Shown: piece by piece, positions 15,486 through 24,777 of the stretch | Numbering within the stretch: the stretch's first letter is position 1 | How the letters are laid out: every line of letters starts with the position of its first letter | Assembly: GCA_003142255.1 (NCBI GenBank) | Contig: PLLO01000003.1 | Span: forward strand, 1 to 64,000 | Length of the DNA: 64,000 bases | Reading direction: 5' to 3' | Source: Bacteroidales bacterium | GTDB lineage: Bacteria > Bacteroidota > Bacteroidia > Bacteroidales > VadinHA17 | Notes under the pieces: generated by a model | The model's input: the letters and a program-made list of their open reading frames with translations, nothing else | Databases searched by the model: none | Told to the model about the DNA's origin: nothing | Translations under genes and position numbers: made by a program

Positions 15486-16318
15486 CTGGTTACACTGAAA
15501 AGATTAATAAACTTATGAAGACCGATATCGTTGAATACGTAGCTGAAGGTGAAATTCCCTGACGGCTCAATGAATTTCAGGTTTCGCACATATAAGGCAA
15601 AATTTGAATAAAGGTCATCGAATTTCTCCGTTGTACCTGTGAAATGTATCGTCTCTTCATTGCTTATTCCCTTGCTTTTAAAGAGATTCAGGACATAGTA
15701 AAGAATATCCGTTATGTTCCTGAACCTAAAAGTATTACTGAAGGTCAGCGTGCCGCGATCATAAATAAAAATGTTGAAATATTCCCTTTCGACATGAAGG
15801 TGAATATAGTGTCCGGAGCTGCTTTTGCTGTTATGGGCAAGCTGTGCAAGAAGAGGTTTTGTATGATGGAAGGGATGAACTGCCGGGAAGAAGCGTTCAC
15901 GGAGGTCAAGAAATGGTTTGATGACAGAGAATACGATAAAGGCATCAGGATCAGTGATCTTGTTGGAAAGTATCACGTCGTTTTCATCCTTTATCAGGTT
16001 GAAGCTGAAGTACTCATCCTTCTTTCCAGGATCGAAAAGCGGTGCCGGCACAAGCGTGAACTTAGGCGAAGGGAAAACCATATTCACCTTTTTGTATTTC
16101 TTCAGAAGAAAATCGTCCTTGCTGATGATTTCTGCGACCTGATCGGCTGTAAAGTACTTGTTTTCATCAGGTTCCGATGAACGAAGCAGAATAAATTTGT
16201 TCCTTATTGTATCAAGCAACGTGAAGGCAAATCCATCCTGGCTCAGCTGCATCGACAGATCGTAATTCTCCGTGGAGTTTATGTCAAGAGTCTCATCAAA
16301 TAGTTCCAGGAACGGCAT
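15476..16318 (-). CDS. DUF3822 family protein
   Basis: This 280-residue protein is of the DUF3822 family, found in Bacteroidota and typically placed beside rsmD, as here. The fold is expected to be actin/ASKHA-like by general outline (an N-terminal strand pair such as LSMQLSQDGFAFTLLD and a second half with HYIHLHVEREYFNIFIYDRG). I see no nucleotide-binding motif that proves it. There is no signal peptide, so it is cytoplasmic. Its last 10 bases overlap rsmD. The function is unknown; the linkage suggests a role tied to rRNA modification or shared expression only. Confidence 0.85.
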   Translation of the reverse strand: MPFLELFDETLDINSTENYDLSMQLSQDGFAFTLLDTIRNKFILLRSSEPDENKYFTADQVAEIISKDDFLLKKYKKVNMVFPSPKFTLVPAPLFDPGKKDEYFSFNLIKDENDVILSNKITDPDAFIVFSVIKPFLDLRERFFPAVHPFHHTKPLLAQLAHNSKSSSGHYIHLHVEREYFNIFIYDRGTLTFSNTFRFRNITDILYYVLNLFKSKGISNEETIHFTGTTEKFDDLYSNFALYVRNLKFIEPSGNFTFSYVFNDIGLHKFINLFSVTSCE

Positions 16319-16380
16319 TCAATAAATTTTATTTATGAACAAATATATAGAATATGTTTCAAAGTCTCACTTGTTAAATT

Positions 16381-16453
16381 CTTCCTTTGTGCCCCTTTGT
16401 GATTACCTTTGTGTCCTTTGTGGTTAAACTTTCTTCACGACCACAAAGAGAAC
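16381..16453. repeat. CCTTTGTG-type intergenic repeat
   Basis: Several copies of ccTTTGTG run together (16384-16424) and face an inverted cacaaagag (16442-16450). The same family occurs at 58280-58372. Confidence 0.6.
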
Positions 16454-16458
16454 GAAGT

Positions 16459-17886
16459 ATGCGGGAAACGATAATTTATAACAACCTCTGCAAGAACCTT
16501 GGCAATACACCTACTGACGACCAGTCGGCAGCGATGAAGAAGCTGGCATCTTATATCTGCGACAACAATAACGACACGATATTCCTTCTTACCGGGTATG
16601 CAGGTACCGGTAAGACCAGCGTGATCAGCTCGGTGGTGAAGACACTCGATCTTCTGCGCATGAAGTCGGTCCTGATGGCACCTACGGGCCGGGCTGCCAA
16701 AGTACTGGCCAGCTATGCCGGTAAACCGGCTTTCACAATCCACAAGAAGATTTACAGGCAGAAATCATCGAAAGATGGTTTTGGAAGCTTCATGCTCGAC
16801 AGGAACATCAGTAAAGATACCTGGTTCATTGTCGACGAGGCTTCCATGATATCCAATACTTCCAATGAAAGTTCTCTTTTCGGCACCGGCAAACTGCTCG
16901 ACGACCTTGTTGAATACGTTTACTCAGGCAGGGAGTGCAAGCTTATCCTTGTTGGCGACAGCGCCCAGCTTCCTCCGGTCGGTTCAGCTCTCAGCCCGGC
17001 ACTTGATCCATCAGCTCTCGGGGAATTTGGTTTTGGACTTATCACCTCGGAATTGAAGCAGGTAGTAAGGCAGAGCGAGACATCCGGAGTGCTCATGAAT
17101 GCAACCGGGGTGAGGCTTCAGATCGAGGAGAACAGCCTTGTTCACCCTTCGATTAATTGTGACGATTACAAGGATGTCGTAAAGCTTGGAGGCAATGAGC
17201 TCATCGATGAGCTATCGGTATCGTATGGCTCCTGCGGGCTCGAGGGCACTATAATTGTCGTTAATTCAAACAAGCAGGCCAATCGATATAACCAGGGAAT
17301 CCGTAACCGGATATTCTTCAGGGAAGAGGAGATCAGCACCGGGGATATAGTGATGATAGTGAAGAACAATTATTCTCTGCTGGAAGAGGATGAGAACGGG
17401 CCGGGATTCATCGCTAATGGCGACATTGCAGAGGTCAGGAAGATCAGGAGATTCGAGGAACGTTATGGATTCAGGTTTGCCGATATGACTCTCTATTTTC
17501 CGGATTACGATTTCGAAGTCGAATCAAAGGTGATGATCGATGTTCTTCATCTCGACACACCCTCGCTTCCTTCTGAAAAGAACAGGGAGCTCTTCCAGAG
17601 TGTACTGGCTGATTATCAGCATATTAAATCTAGAAGGAAGCAGTTGGAAGCAGTAAGAAGCGACAAGTGGTTCAATGCGCTCCAGATAAAATTTGCCTAT
17701 GCCGTAACCTGTCATAAAGCGCAGGGAGGCCAGTGGGAGAGGGTCTTTATTGATCAGGGTATGTTCAACCGCAACGAGATCTCAGTCGACTACCTCAGGT
17801 GGTTCTATACAGCGCTTACGCGTGCAACCGACAAGGTCTATCTCGTCAATTTCAGTGAAGAGTGGTTTAACCCCCAGCCACGCTAA
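16459..17886 (+). CDS. RecD-like superfamily 1 DNA helicase
   Basis: This 475-residue protein starts at the ATG at 16459 (MRETIIYNN); the open frame upstream lies in repeat sequence. It is an ATP-dependent 5'-3'-type helicase of the RecD/Pif1-like group. Motif I is GYAGTGKTS (about 44-52), the motif II region is WFIVDEASMIS, motif III is LILVGDSAQLPPVG, and the C-terminal UvrD-like module has YAVTCHKAQGGQWERV and WFYTALTRA. There is no N-terminal RecB-binding domain, so it is a stand-alone helicase. The gene is monocistronic. Its stop is followed by a C-rich/G-rich hairpin. Confidence 0.9.
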   Translation: MRETIIYNNLCKNLGNTPTDDQSAAMKKLASYICDNNNDTIFLLTGYAGTGKTSVISSVVKTLDLLRMKSVLMAPTGRAAKVLASYAGKPAFTIHKKIYRQKSSKDGFGSFMLDRNISKDTWFIVDEASMISNTSNESSLFGTGKLLDDLVEYVYSGRECKLILVGDSAQLPPVGSALSPALDPSALGEFGFGLITSELKQVVRQSETSGVLMNATGVRLQIEENSLVHPSINCDDYKDVVKLGGNELIDELSVSYGSCGLEGTIIVVNSNKQANRYNQGIRNRIFFREEEISTGDIVMIVKNNYSLLEEDENGPGFIANGDIAEVRKIRRFEERYGFRFADMTLYFPDYDFEVESKVMIDVLHLDTPSLPSEKNRELFQSVLADYQHIKSRRKQLEAVRSDKWFNALQIKFAYAVTCHKAQGGQWERVFIDQGMFNRNEISVDYLRWFYTALTRATDKVYLVNFSEEWFNPQPR

Positions 17887-17894
17887 AGCATGGC

Positions 17895-17978
17895 CTGCCC
17901 CCTGAAGGGGGCCTTATACATATAATGGATTTAGATATTTATGCCGAATTAGCCCCCCTTTAGGGGGGATGGGGGGTC
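17895..17978. repeat. C-rich/G-rich hairpin repeat
   Basis: Two palindromes, gccccctgaagggggc (17897-17912) and agccccccttt/aggggggat (from 17950), belong to an intergenic family seen again near 20290-20388, 44155-44217 and 55783-55828. It separates convergent genes and could end transcripts from both. Confidence 0.55.
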
Positions 17979-18393
17979 AGTCACCTATTATTTTAACGAG
18001 AACTCTCTTTCTCCGTTTCCCGTCGAATTCGCCGTAGAATATCTGTTCCCACGGACCGAAATCGAGCCGTCCGTTTGTAACGGCGACAACAACCTCGCGA
18101 CCCATCAACGTTCTCTTGATATGGGCATCGGCATTATCCTCAAAGCCGTTATGCTTATATTGTGAATAGGGCTTTTCGGGAGCCAGCTTCTCAAGCCATA
18201 CTTCAAAGTCGTGGTGAAGGCCCGATTCATCATCATTTATAAATACACTGGCAGAAATGTGCATCGCGTTTACAAGCACTAATCCTTCAGCTATTCCGCT
18301 TTCAGAAAGACACTTCTCAACCTGGCTGGTTATATTTACGAATGCTCTACGGGTTGGTATCTCGAACCAGAGCTCTTTACGATAGGATTTCAT
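17977..18393 (-). CDS. YjbQ family protein (UPF0047)
   Basis: This 138-residue protein starts at the ATG at 18393 ([10 protein letters not shown]), matching the usual family length. YjbQ proteins are small beta-rich trimers, sometimes called secondary thiamine-phosphate synthase because of a weak side activity; the physiological role is unclear. The conserved motifs [18 protein letters not shown], the [13 protein letters not shown] run, the [18 protein letters not shown] segment and [16 protein letters not shown] are all present, including the His and Glu residues of the presumed metal site. It is the last minus-strand gene after the phosphohexomutase, with repeat sequence between them. Confidence 0.9.
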   Translation of the reverse strand: MKSYRKELWFEIPTRRAFVNITSQVEKCLSESGIAEGLVLVNAMHISASVFINDDESGLHHDFEVWLEKLAPEKPYSQYKHNGFEDNADAHIKRTLMGREVVVAVTNGRLDFGPWEQIFYGEFDGKRRKRVLVKIIGD

Positions 18394-18441
18394 TGCAGTA
18401 ACTAATTTATTGTAATATGTATATTTCCAAATGGTGCCCGA

Positions 18442-18498
18442 ACTCACCCCTCTTCTTTTCCCCTCTCTGCTTTGCAAAGAGGGGGCTTGGGGGTGAGT
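18442..18498. repeat. Intergenic inverted repeat
   Basis: actcacccc (18442-18450) pairs with ggggtgagt (18490-18498), with an inner ctttgcaaag palindrome at 18470-18479. It lies between the phosphohexomutase and yjbQ genes. Confidence 0.55.
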
Positions 18499-18513
18499 AC
18501 AAGTGTAAAAAGG

Positions 18514-20247
18514 TTAAGCTAGTTTCATATCATTAATTATCCCTGCAATTTTCTGATCAAGGATCTTTTCTGTCTCATCGAATTTATCGGCAGAGCTTAG
18601 TTTTGCATTTACGCTGAAGTAGAATTTGATTTTCGGTTCCGTTCCCGAAGGCCGAACTGAAATCTTGGATCCGTCTCCGAGGAAGAACTGCAGGACATCG
18701 GACTGAATGAGGTTGATCTTCGTTTTCTTCCCGGTAATGCAATCAGTCGAAACTAGCGAATCATAGTCGTTGATCTTCACCACTTTACTGCCGTTGATGC
18801 TCTTCGGCGGGTTATTCCTGTAAGCCTGCATCATAGCCTTGATCTCACTATGACCCTCCAATCCCTTGCGGACAATATTTATCAGCTTTTCCCTGAAAAG
18901 GCCGTACTCGGTATAAATATCGATAAGCACTTCGTAAATCGACTTGCCCCTGCTTTTTGCCCATGCAGATATTTCAGCCATAAGCGAACACGAGGCTACC
19001 GAATCCTTGTCCCGCACGTAATCTCCGGGAAGGAATCCATAGCTTTCCTCACCTCCTCCGATATATTTCTTCTTTCCTTCGAGCTTCCTTATAAGCTCGG
19101 CGAAGAATTTGAAGCCGGTGAGGACATTGTAACATTCCACGTTATGCTTCTCGGCTATCCTGTCCATAAGATCGGTAGAAACGATTGTCTTGATAATATA
19201 TTCGTTGCCCTTGTATAGCTTCTTCTCCTTGTATTGGGAGAGGATATAATAAACGAGGAGTACACAGGTCTGGTTACCATTCAAAAGAACAAACTCGCCT
19301 TTTTTATTCCTGCAGGCTATTCCAAGCCTATCGGCATCGGGGTCGGAAGCCATAACAAGCTCAGCCCCTGTCTCGATCGCTTTTTCAATTGCCATTTTAA
19401 GGGCTCCGGGCTCTTCAGGATTAGGCGATTTTACCGTCGGGAAATTTCCGTCAATCTTATCCTGTTCCGGCACACTTATTATATTCCTGAAGCCGAAAAG
19501 CTTAAGGGCAGGAGGGATCAGCATTACTCCTGTACCGTGGATCGGAGTGTAAACTATCCCGATATCGCTGTGCTTTTTAATTATTTCAGGGTTCAGGCTC
19601 ATCTTAAGAACCTCAGCGAGGAAGAGATCATCTGTTTCTTTTCCTATTATTTTGATCTTATCCTTTTTACCGTTGAATTTTATTTCGCTCACGGATTTAA
19701 TTTTCCTTACCTCGGCAGTGATCCCTTCATCATGGGGTGCAACAACTTGTCCGCCATCATTCCAGTATGCTTTGTAGCCGTTATATTCAGGGGGGTTGTG
19801 CGAAGCAGTTATCACAACTCCGCTCTGGCATTTATAATGCCTTACGGCAAATGACAATTCGGGCGTTGGCCTGAGCGACTCGAAGAGGTAGACTTCAAAA
19901 CCGTTGGCGGAGAATATATCCGCTGTAGTTTCGGCAAAGTACCTGCTATTGTTCCGGCAATCGTGAGCGATTGCAACACTTATTCCCTTGTTGCCGCACT
20001 GTTTGATTATATAGTTTGAGAGTCCCTGGGTAGCCATGCCGAGGGTATAGATGTTCATCCTGTTCGTTCCGGCGCCCATGATGCCTCTCAGTCCGCCTGT
20101 CCCGAATTCGAGATCCTGGTAAAAGGCATCGATAAGTTTCTTTTCATCATGTTCAAGCATATCTGCAACCTCTTTGCGGGTCTCCTCGTTGAAGTCGCTT
20201 CCAAGCCAATGGCTGGCTCTCTTTCTGATTTCGTCGGTTGTCAACAT
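18514..20247 (-). CDS. Alpha-phosphohexomutase (phosphoglucomutase type)
   Basis: This 577-residue enzyme interconverts hexose 1- and 6-phosphates through a phosphoserine. The four domains of the family are visible: the active-site loop VITASHNPPEYNGYK with the phosphorylated Ser (about 143-157), the magnesium loop ASDPDADRLG (about 299-308), the sugar-binding loop GGEESYGFLPGDYVRDKD (about 395-412) and the C-terminal phosphate-binding RPSGTEPKIKFYF. The length fits the PgcA/PGM2-like group (glucose, possibly mannose or ribose). It sits downstream of the dTDP-rhamnose and UDP-glucuronate genes. Glucose-1-phosphate is the shared precursor, which fits a metabolic link. Confidence 0.94.
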   Translation of the reverse strand: MLTTDEIRKRASHWLGSDFNEETRKEVADMLEHDEKKLIDAFYQDLEFGTGGLRGIMGAGTNRMNIYTLGMATQGLSNYIIKQCGNKGISVAIAHDCRNNSRYFAETTADIFSANGFEVYLFESLRPTPELSFAVRHYKCQSGVVITASHNPPEYNGYKAYWNDGGQVVAPHDEGITAEVRKIKSVSEIKFNGKKDKIKIIGKETDDLFLAEVLKMSLNPEIIKKHSDIGIVYTPIHGTGVMLIPPALKLFGFRNIISVPEQDKIDGNFPTVKSPNPEEPGALKMAIEKAIETGAELVMASDPDADRLGIACRNKKGEFVLLNGNQTCVLLVYYILSQYKEKKLYKGNEYIIKTIVSTDLMDRIAEKHNVECYNVLTGFKFFAELIRKLEGKKKYIGGGEESYGFLPGDYVRDKDSVASCSLMAEISAWAKSRGKSIYEVLIDIYTEYGLFREKLINIVRKGLEGHSEIKAMMQAYRNNPPKSINGSKVVKINDYDSLVSTDCITGKKTKINLIQSDVLQFFLGDGSKISVRPSGTEPKIKFYFSVNAKLSSADKFDETEKILDQKIAGIINDMKLA

Positions 20248-20280
20248 AATGAAATAGATAATATTTATTTTCTTTTTTTA

Positions 20281-20390
20281 ACTAAAACCCCCTTTCCTCC
20301 CGCTGAAGCAGGACAGGCTGTTTCCCCCAGGGGGGAAAGCTAGAATAGATCCATCCCCCTTGGGGGAGGGTTGGTGTGGGGGTCATTTAT
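20281..20390. repeat. Intergenic repeat with cctcccgctgaagc core
   Basis: The gap contains cctcccgctgaagcaggac and C/G-rich palindromes (cccccaggggggaa, cccccttgggggagg). A near-identical cctcccgctgaagcgggac string is at 22747-22765. Confidence 0.55.
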
Positions 20391-20397
20391 CCAAAAA

Positions 20398-21264
20398 TCA
20401 TTTTAACTTTTTAATGCATTTTTCCAAACTACTCCTCCAGTGCGGGATTTCCAGATTGTAGGTCTCCTTAATTTTTGTTTTATCGAGCACTGAGTATGAT
20501 GGCCTCCTGGTTTCAGTATGGTAATCTTTTGAGAGAACCGGGATGATTTTGCAGTCAAGTCCGGCTTCCTTTACAATCTCTGTCGCAAAATCATACCAGC
20601 TGCAGACACCTTCATTTGAATAATGATAAATGCCGGCATGAAGGGCGAGCTTATTCCTTACAACACCTGAAATTACCGTCATTATTGCATTTGCGAGATC
20701 GGCTGCATAGGTCGGAGTTCCAGCCTGGTCGAATACGACTCTTAATGTGCTGTTTCCCTTTCCCTTTGAAATTATGGTTTTGACAAAATTTTCACCAAAT
20801 GAAGAATAGAGCCATGAAGTTCTTATGACCATCGATCCGAAGTGAAGAAGAGCGGCTCTTTCTCCTTCCAGCTTTGATTTCCCATAAGCGTTGAGCGGAT
20901 TAGGCACTGAGCCTTCATTATAGGGAACATTTGCATTACCGTCAAAGACATAATCTGATGAAATATGAATCAGCCTGCAGGCTTTTCCGTTTACCGCCTC
21001 TGTAATGTTTTTAACTGCAATACTATTGATCAGCATTGCCTTCTCCTGATACTTTTCAGCCTTGTCGACAAGGTTATATGCAGTGCAGTTTATTATCCAT
21101 CCCGGATCGGCGTTACTAATGAATTTTTCAGTCTGCGCTTTATCAGTTATATCAAGGGTATCGATATCAGTAAAGATAAACTGGTAACCGTAATAGCTTT
21201 TTGCTGCTTCTTTAAGCTCATTGCCGAGTTGCCCGTTTGAACCTGTCACAAGGATTATAGCCAT
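20398..21264 (-). CDS. rfbD: dTDP-4-dehydrorhamnose reductase RfbD
   Basis: This 288-residue short-chain dehydrogenase catalyses the last step of dTDP-L-rhamnose synthesis, reducing dTDP-4-keto-L-rhamnose with NAD(P)H. The N-terminal nucleotide-binding TGSNGQLG (7-14), the HISSDYVFDG strand-loop and the catalytic YGKSKLEGE (Tyr-x-x-x-Lys, about 127-131) are present, as is RTSWLYSSFGENFVKT. The start is four bases after the rfbC stop, so it is cotranscribed with rfbC and rfbA. Confidence 0.95.
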   Translation of the reverse strand: MAIILVTGSNGQLGNELKEAAKSYYGYQFIFTDIDTLDITDKAQTEKFISNADPGWIINCTAYNLVDKAEKYQEKAMLINSIAVKNITEAVNGKACRLIHISSDYVFDGNANVPYNEGSVPNPLNAYGKSKLEGERAALLHFGSMVIRTSWLYSSFGENFVKTIISKGKGNSTLRVVFDQAGTPTYAADLANAIMTVISGVVRNKLALHAGIYHYSNEGVCSWYDFATEIVKEAGLDCKIIPVLSKDYHTETRRPSYSVLDKTKIKETYNLEIPHWRSSLEKCIKKLK

Positions 21265-21268
21265 AATA

Positions 21269-21817
21269 TCAGAAATTATATTCTGCTTCCATGAAGGAAG
21301 GGTGTTTCAAATCTTTTTCACTTATCACCGGTGTGGCTCCGCCTGTCGGCCATACAATTTTAAGCTCCGGGTCGTTGAGGGATATTCCTCTCTCCGACAA
21401 TCTGTTGTACACGTTATCTACTTTATACTGGATTATAGCAATGTCGCTCAGAACAGAAAAGCCGTGTGCGAAACCTCCCGGAACGAATAACTGTGACTTG
21501 CCATCGGAGTCGAGTTCAATGCCATACCATTTTCCAAAGGTAGGGGAGCTCCTTCGCAGATCGACTGCCACATCATAAATCATTCCCTCTACTACCCTTA
21601 CAAGCTTAGCCTGCTGATGCGGACTGAGCTGGTAGTGAAGTCCGCGGATCACTCCTTTTGTCGACTTTGATTCATTATCCTGGACGGGGGTGAAGTTGAT
21701 CCCGGCTTTTTGAAAATCATCGCAGTTGAAGCTCTCAAAGAAATAGCCTCTGTTATCGGCATGAATTAACGGTTTGATGACTATCAGATCCTTAAAACCT
21801 GTTTCAATAATTTCCAT
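21269..21817 (-). CDS. rfbC: dTDP-4-dehydrorhamnose 3,5-epimerase RfbC
   Basis: This 182-residue cupin epimerises dTDP-4-keto-6-deoxyglucose at C3 and C5. Family motifs are present: ADNRGYFFESFN, PVQDNESKSTKGVIRGLHYQ (catalytic His in GLHYQ, about 62), AVDLRRSSPTFGKW, FVPGGFAHGFSVLS and YKVDNVYN with the conserved Tyr. It is nine bases downstream of rfbA and four bases upstream of rfbD. Confidence 0.96.
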   Translation of the reverse strand: MEIIETGFKDLIVIKPLIHADNRGYFFESFNCDDFQKAGINFTPVQDNESKSTKGVIRGLHYQLSPHQQAKLVRVVEGMIYDVAVDLRRSSPTFGKWYGIELDSDGKSQLFVPGGFAHGFSVLSDIAIIQYKVDNVYNRLSERGISLNDPELKIVWPTGGATPVISEKDLKHPSFMEAEYNF

Positions 21818-21826
21818 TCTTGCGCG

Positions 21827-22720
21827 CTATTTTAATCCTCCAAAGACGCTTATTTCGTCAGAGGCGATCCTCAGGAGGTATTTTCCATACTGGCTGTTTT
21901 TGAATGGCAGAGCCAATGCAATAAGCTGTTCTTTTGTAATAAACCCTCTTTTTAATGCTATCTCTTCAATACATGAAGCCTTGAGACCCTGCCTCTGCTC
22001 GAGGGTCGCAATGAAGTTTGAAGCCTGCAGAAGACTTTCATAGGTCCCGGTATCGAGCCATGCCATCCCTCTTCCCATAAGCTTTACCTCAAGCATTCCC
22101 TCTTTTAGAAATAGCCTGTTCAGGTCAGTTATCTCAAGCTCTCCGCGTTCCGAAAGCTTCAATGATTTAGCCTTCTTAACTACGCTGTTGTCATAAAAGT
22201 AGAGGCCTGTCACTGCATAATTCGATCTTGGCTGTGAAGGTTTTTCCTCTATGCTGATGGCTTTGCGGTTATTGTCGAATTCAACGACTCCGTATCTTTC
22301 CGGATCAGTAACGTAATAACCGAACACGCAGGCTCCTTTGCTGATCTTTGCAGTCTCCATAAGAACATCTCCGAATCCGTGACCATAAAAAATATTGTCG
22401 CCGAGTATCATGCATACCGTATCATTTCCTATGAATTTCTCGCCAAGGACGAAAGCCTGTGCGAGGCCGTCGGGAGATGGCTGCTCTATGTAGCTGAAGG
22501 ATAGTCCGAGCGATTTGCCGTCACCCAGAAGGTTGCGGAATCCAGGCAGGTCGCGGGGAGTGGAGATGATGAGTATCTCGCGTATGCCTGCAAGCATGAG
22601 CGTCGATAACGGGTAATAGATCATCGGCTTGTCGTATACCGGCAGCATCTGTTTTGAGATCGAGCTGGTTATCGGGTAAAGCCTTGTTCCTGAACCTCCT
22701 GCGAGAATTATTCCTTTCAT
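21827..22720 (-). CDS. rfbA: Glucose-1-phosphate thymidylyltransferase RfbA
   Basis: This 297-residue nucleotidyltransferase makes dTDP-glucose from dTTP and glucose-1-phosphate, the first step of rhamnose synthesis. It has the signature [12 protein letters not shown] at the N-terminus, the [15 protein letters not shown] segment, [31 protein letters not shown] and [11 protein letters not shown]. Length and motifs fit the RmlA short form. It heads rfbA-rfbC-rfbD. The dTDP-glucose 4,6-dehydratase (rfbB) needed to complete the pathway is not in this window. Confidence 0.96.
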   Translation of the reverse strand: MKGIILAGGSGTRLYPITSSISKQMLPVYDKPMIYYPLSTLMLAGIREILIISTPRDLPGFRNLLGDGKSLGLSFSYIEQPSPDGLAQAFVLGEKFIGNDTVCMILGDNIFYGHGFGDVLMETAKISKGACVFGYYVTDPERYGVVEFDNNRKAISIEEKPSQPRSNYAVTGLYFYDNSVVKKAKSLKLSERGELEITDLNRLFLKEGMLEVKLMGRGMAWLDTGTYESLLQASNFIATLEQRQGLKASCIEEIALKRGFITKEQLIALALPFKNSQYGKYLLRIASDEISVFGGLK

Positions 22721-22733
22721 TTATTCTATTTTT

Positions 22734-22846
22734 AACCCACCCCTGACCTCCCGCTGAAGCGGGACAGGCTCTCCAGGGAGGGGATCAGTTTGGTGCAAAC
22801 TTTACACTTTTGTCTTGTGACTTTTATCTTTTGTCTTCCTTTTGCC
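22734..22846. repeat. Intergenic repeats between ugd and rfbA
   Basis: A cctcccgctgaagcgggac palindromic unit (22747-22765) is followed by an acttttgtcttgtgactttt-type unit (22801-22820). The latter recurs after clpB at 41127-41160. Confidence 0.55.
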
Positions 22847-22869
22847 GGTCGCCGGCAGCCGGTTGCCAA

Positions 22870-24186
22870 TTATCTTCTTCCTATCCCATAATATTTAAAC
22901 CCCATCTTCTTAATCGAAGCCGGGTCATATATGTTCCTGCCGTCAAAAATTACTTTCTCTTTCATCAATGAAGCCATCTTCCTGAAATCGGGCAGGTGAA
23001 ATTCAGACCATTCAGTCATCAGGACCATTGCATCGGCCCCTTCGAGAGCCTCATAGGGATCAGAAGAGTAGACGATTTTGTTCCCCAGTACTTTCTTTGT
23101 CTCTTCCATGGCTGCCGGGTCATAAGCCCTCACTTTTGCGCCTGCCTTAAGCAAATTTCCAATCAGGTTAATGGCTGATGATTCCCTGATGTCGTCTGTC
23201 TTCGGCTTGAACGACAATCCCCACACTCCGACGGTCCTGTTTTTGAAATTATTCCTGAAATGAACAGCCATCTTGTTAAAAATGATGTTCTTCTGATATT
23301 CATTAGCTTTTTCGACAGATTTTACCACATTAAGCTCATATCCATGGTCATGGGCTGTCCGGATAATTGCCTTCACATCTTTTGGGAAGCAAGAGCCTCC
23401 ATATCCGGTTCCGGGATAGAGGAATTTACTGCCGATCCTTGAGTCGCTGCCAATGCCTTTCCTGACATGGTTGATGTCGGCTCCGAGGATATCGCACAGG
23501 TTTGCGATTTCGTTGATGAAGCTGATCCTGGTGGCGAGCATTGCGTTTGCAGCGTACTTGGTTATTTCTGCCGATGCAATGTCCATAAAAAGTATCGGGT
23601 GATTATTAAGCACAAAAGGATTATAGAGACGTCTCATTATCTCACCGGCTTTTTCGCTGTCGATACCGATTACGATCCTTTCGGGTTTAAGGAAGTCTTC
23701 AACTGCGGCCCCTTCCTTGAGAAACTCGGGATTGCTGGCCATGTCGAAGGTTATCTTTGATTTGCGTTCATCAAGCTCTTTGCGGACAGACTTCCTGATC
23801 TTTTCCGAAGTTCCGACAGGGACGGTACTTTTTGTAACAATGACTGTATATGATGTGATCACAGAACCTATTTCCCTTGCCACTTCAAGTACATGTTTCA
23901 GGTCGGCGCTGCCGTCTTCTCCCGGAGGCGTTCCTACAGCTATGAATATTACCTCGGCCCCTTTGATCCCATCCTTTAGCGACGAGGTGAAAAACAGCCT
24001 GTTCTTCTCAACATTGACCCTGATCATGCCTTCAAGACCTGGTTCATAAATGGGAACAGTCCCTTCATTCAACTGCTTGATTTTAGATTTGTTATTATCG
24101 ATACATGTCACAGTGACACCACTTTCAGCAAAACAGGTCCCTGTTACCAGTCCAACATAACCTGTTCCCACAACGGCAATTTTCAT
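22870..24186 (-). CDS. ugd: UDP-glucose 6-dehydrogenase
   Basis: This 438-residue enzyme oxidises UDP-glucose to UDP-glucuronate in two NAD-dependent steps. The Rossmann motif GTGYVGLVTG is at residues 7-16. Further motifs are KSTVPVGTS, NPEFLKEGAAVEDFLKPERIVIG, the central dimerisation helix and the catalytic Cys in GYGGSCFPKD (about 260-269), then WGLSFKPKTDDIRESSA. The product is a precursor for acidic surface polysaccharide. It is the first gene of the minus-strand sugar-nucleotide cluster, separated from rfbA by repeats. Confidence 0.96.
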   Translation of the reverse strand: MKIAVVGTGYVGLVTGTCFAESGVTVTCIDNNKSKIKQLNEGTVPIYEPGLEGMIRVNVEKNRLFFTSSLKDGIKGAEVIFIAVGTPPGEDGSADLKHVLEVAREIGSVITSYTVIVTKSTVPVGTSEKIRKSVRKELDERKSKITFDMASNPEFLKEGAAVEDFLKPERIVIGIDSEKAGEIMRRLYNPFVLNNHPILFMDIASAEITKYAANAMLATRISFINEIANLCDILGADINHVRKGIGSDSRIGSKFLYPGTGYGGSCFPKDVKAIIRTAHDHGYELNVVKSVEKANEYQKNIIFNKMAVHFRNNFKNRTVGVWGLSFKPKTDDIRESSAINLIGNLLKAGAKVRAYDPAAMEETKKVLGNKIVYSSDPYEALEGADAMVLMTEWSEFHLPDFRKMASLMKEKVIFDGRNIYDPASIKKMGFKYYGIGRR

Positions 24187-24283
24187 ATAAACCTGCTGTT
24201 TTAGTTCTTAATATATGCAAAGATAATAGAACATGTGGAATTGGGAAATCTGACTTGCTTCCTGCGGTTGCTGTCTTGGGAGG

Positions 24284-24520
24284 CATGGAATGACGGGTGA
24301 TTCCTGAAAGATTACGGTTGAAGGAAGCAGAAGATTCCTCGCTTGCGCTCGGAATGACATGGCTTTTTAGGATAATATGGGAAGGATATGCGATTCGTCA
24401 TGGACGAATCGCATATCCTTCCTCCCTCTAAAATTCATGAACTGTCATTCCGAATGGATCCGCCAGCCGGCGGAGAAATGAGGAATCTCCCCATTGCAGC
24501 GCGGAATGAACGGAAATCCC
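24284..24520. repeat. Composite palindromic element with a perfect inner hairpin
   Basis: The outer arms are gattcctcgcttgcgctcgg-aatgac (left, about 24332) and gtcattccgaa...gaggaatct (right, to about 24490). The centre holds a 20-bp perfect stem, 24380-24399 against 24403-24422, with a three-base loop. The same two-level design, with a different inner stem, is at 56195-56372. The rest of the 24187-24777 gap holds smaller palindromes (ccgggcttcagcccgg at 24591-24606) and the rpsA promoter. Confidence 0.65.
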
Positions 24521-24707
24521 TGACTTCAGCGCGCCTTGAAATAAACAACTGACTCAGGGCCTCTGCACTTTGTAGACTCACTCACTAACCCCGGGCTTCA
24601 GCCCGGAGTAAAAACACCCCCGACACGGCCCCAGCCCCGGAGGGGCTTAATATGTTTCAACCCTATGAAAATCTTCTCTTTATTATGGCATATTTCAAAA
24701 ATATGGA

Positions 24708-24715
24708 TATCTTTG
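24708..24715 (+). promoter_or_regulatory. -7 box upstream of rpsA
   Basis: TATCTTTG matches the phylum's TAnnTTTG -7 element. It lies 62 bases before the start codon, leaving an AT-rich leader. No exact TTG -33 box is at the right distance. Confidence 0.5.
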
Positions 24716-24777
24716 CGAACCAATTTTCTCAAAATAATGTCTAACTTATTAATTATTAGTTCTTTTAAATTACGATT

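Noticed and set aside
15644-16180. 178-residue plus-strand frame
   Set aside because: It is antisense to the DUF3822 gene, which has better composition and operon context.
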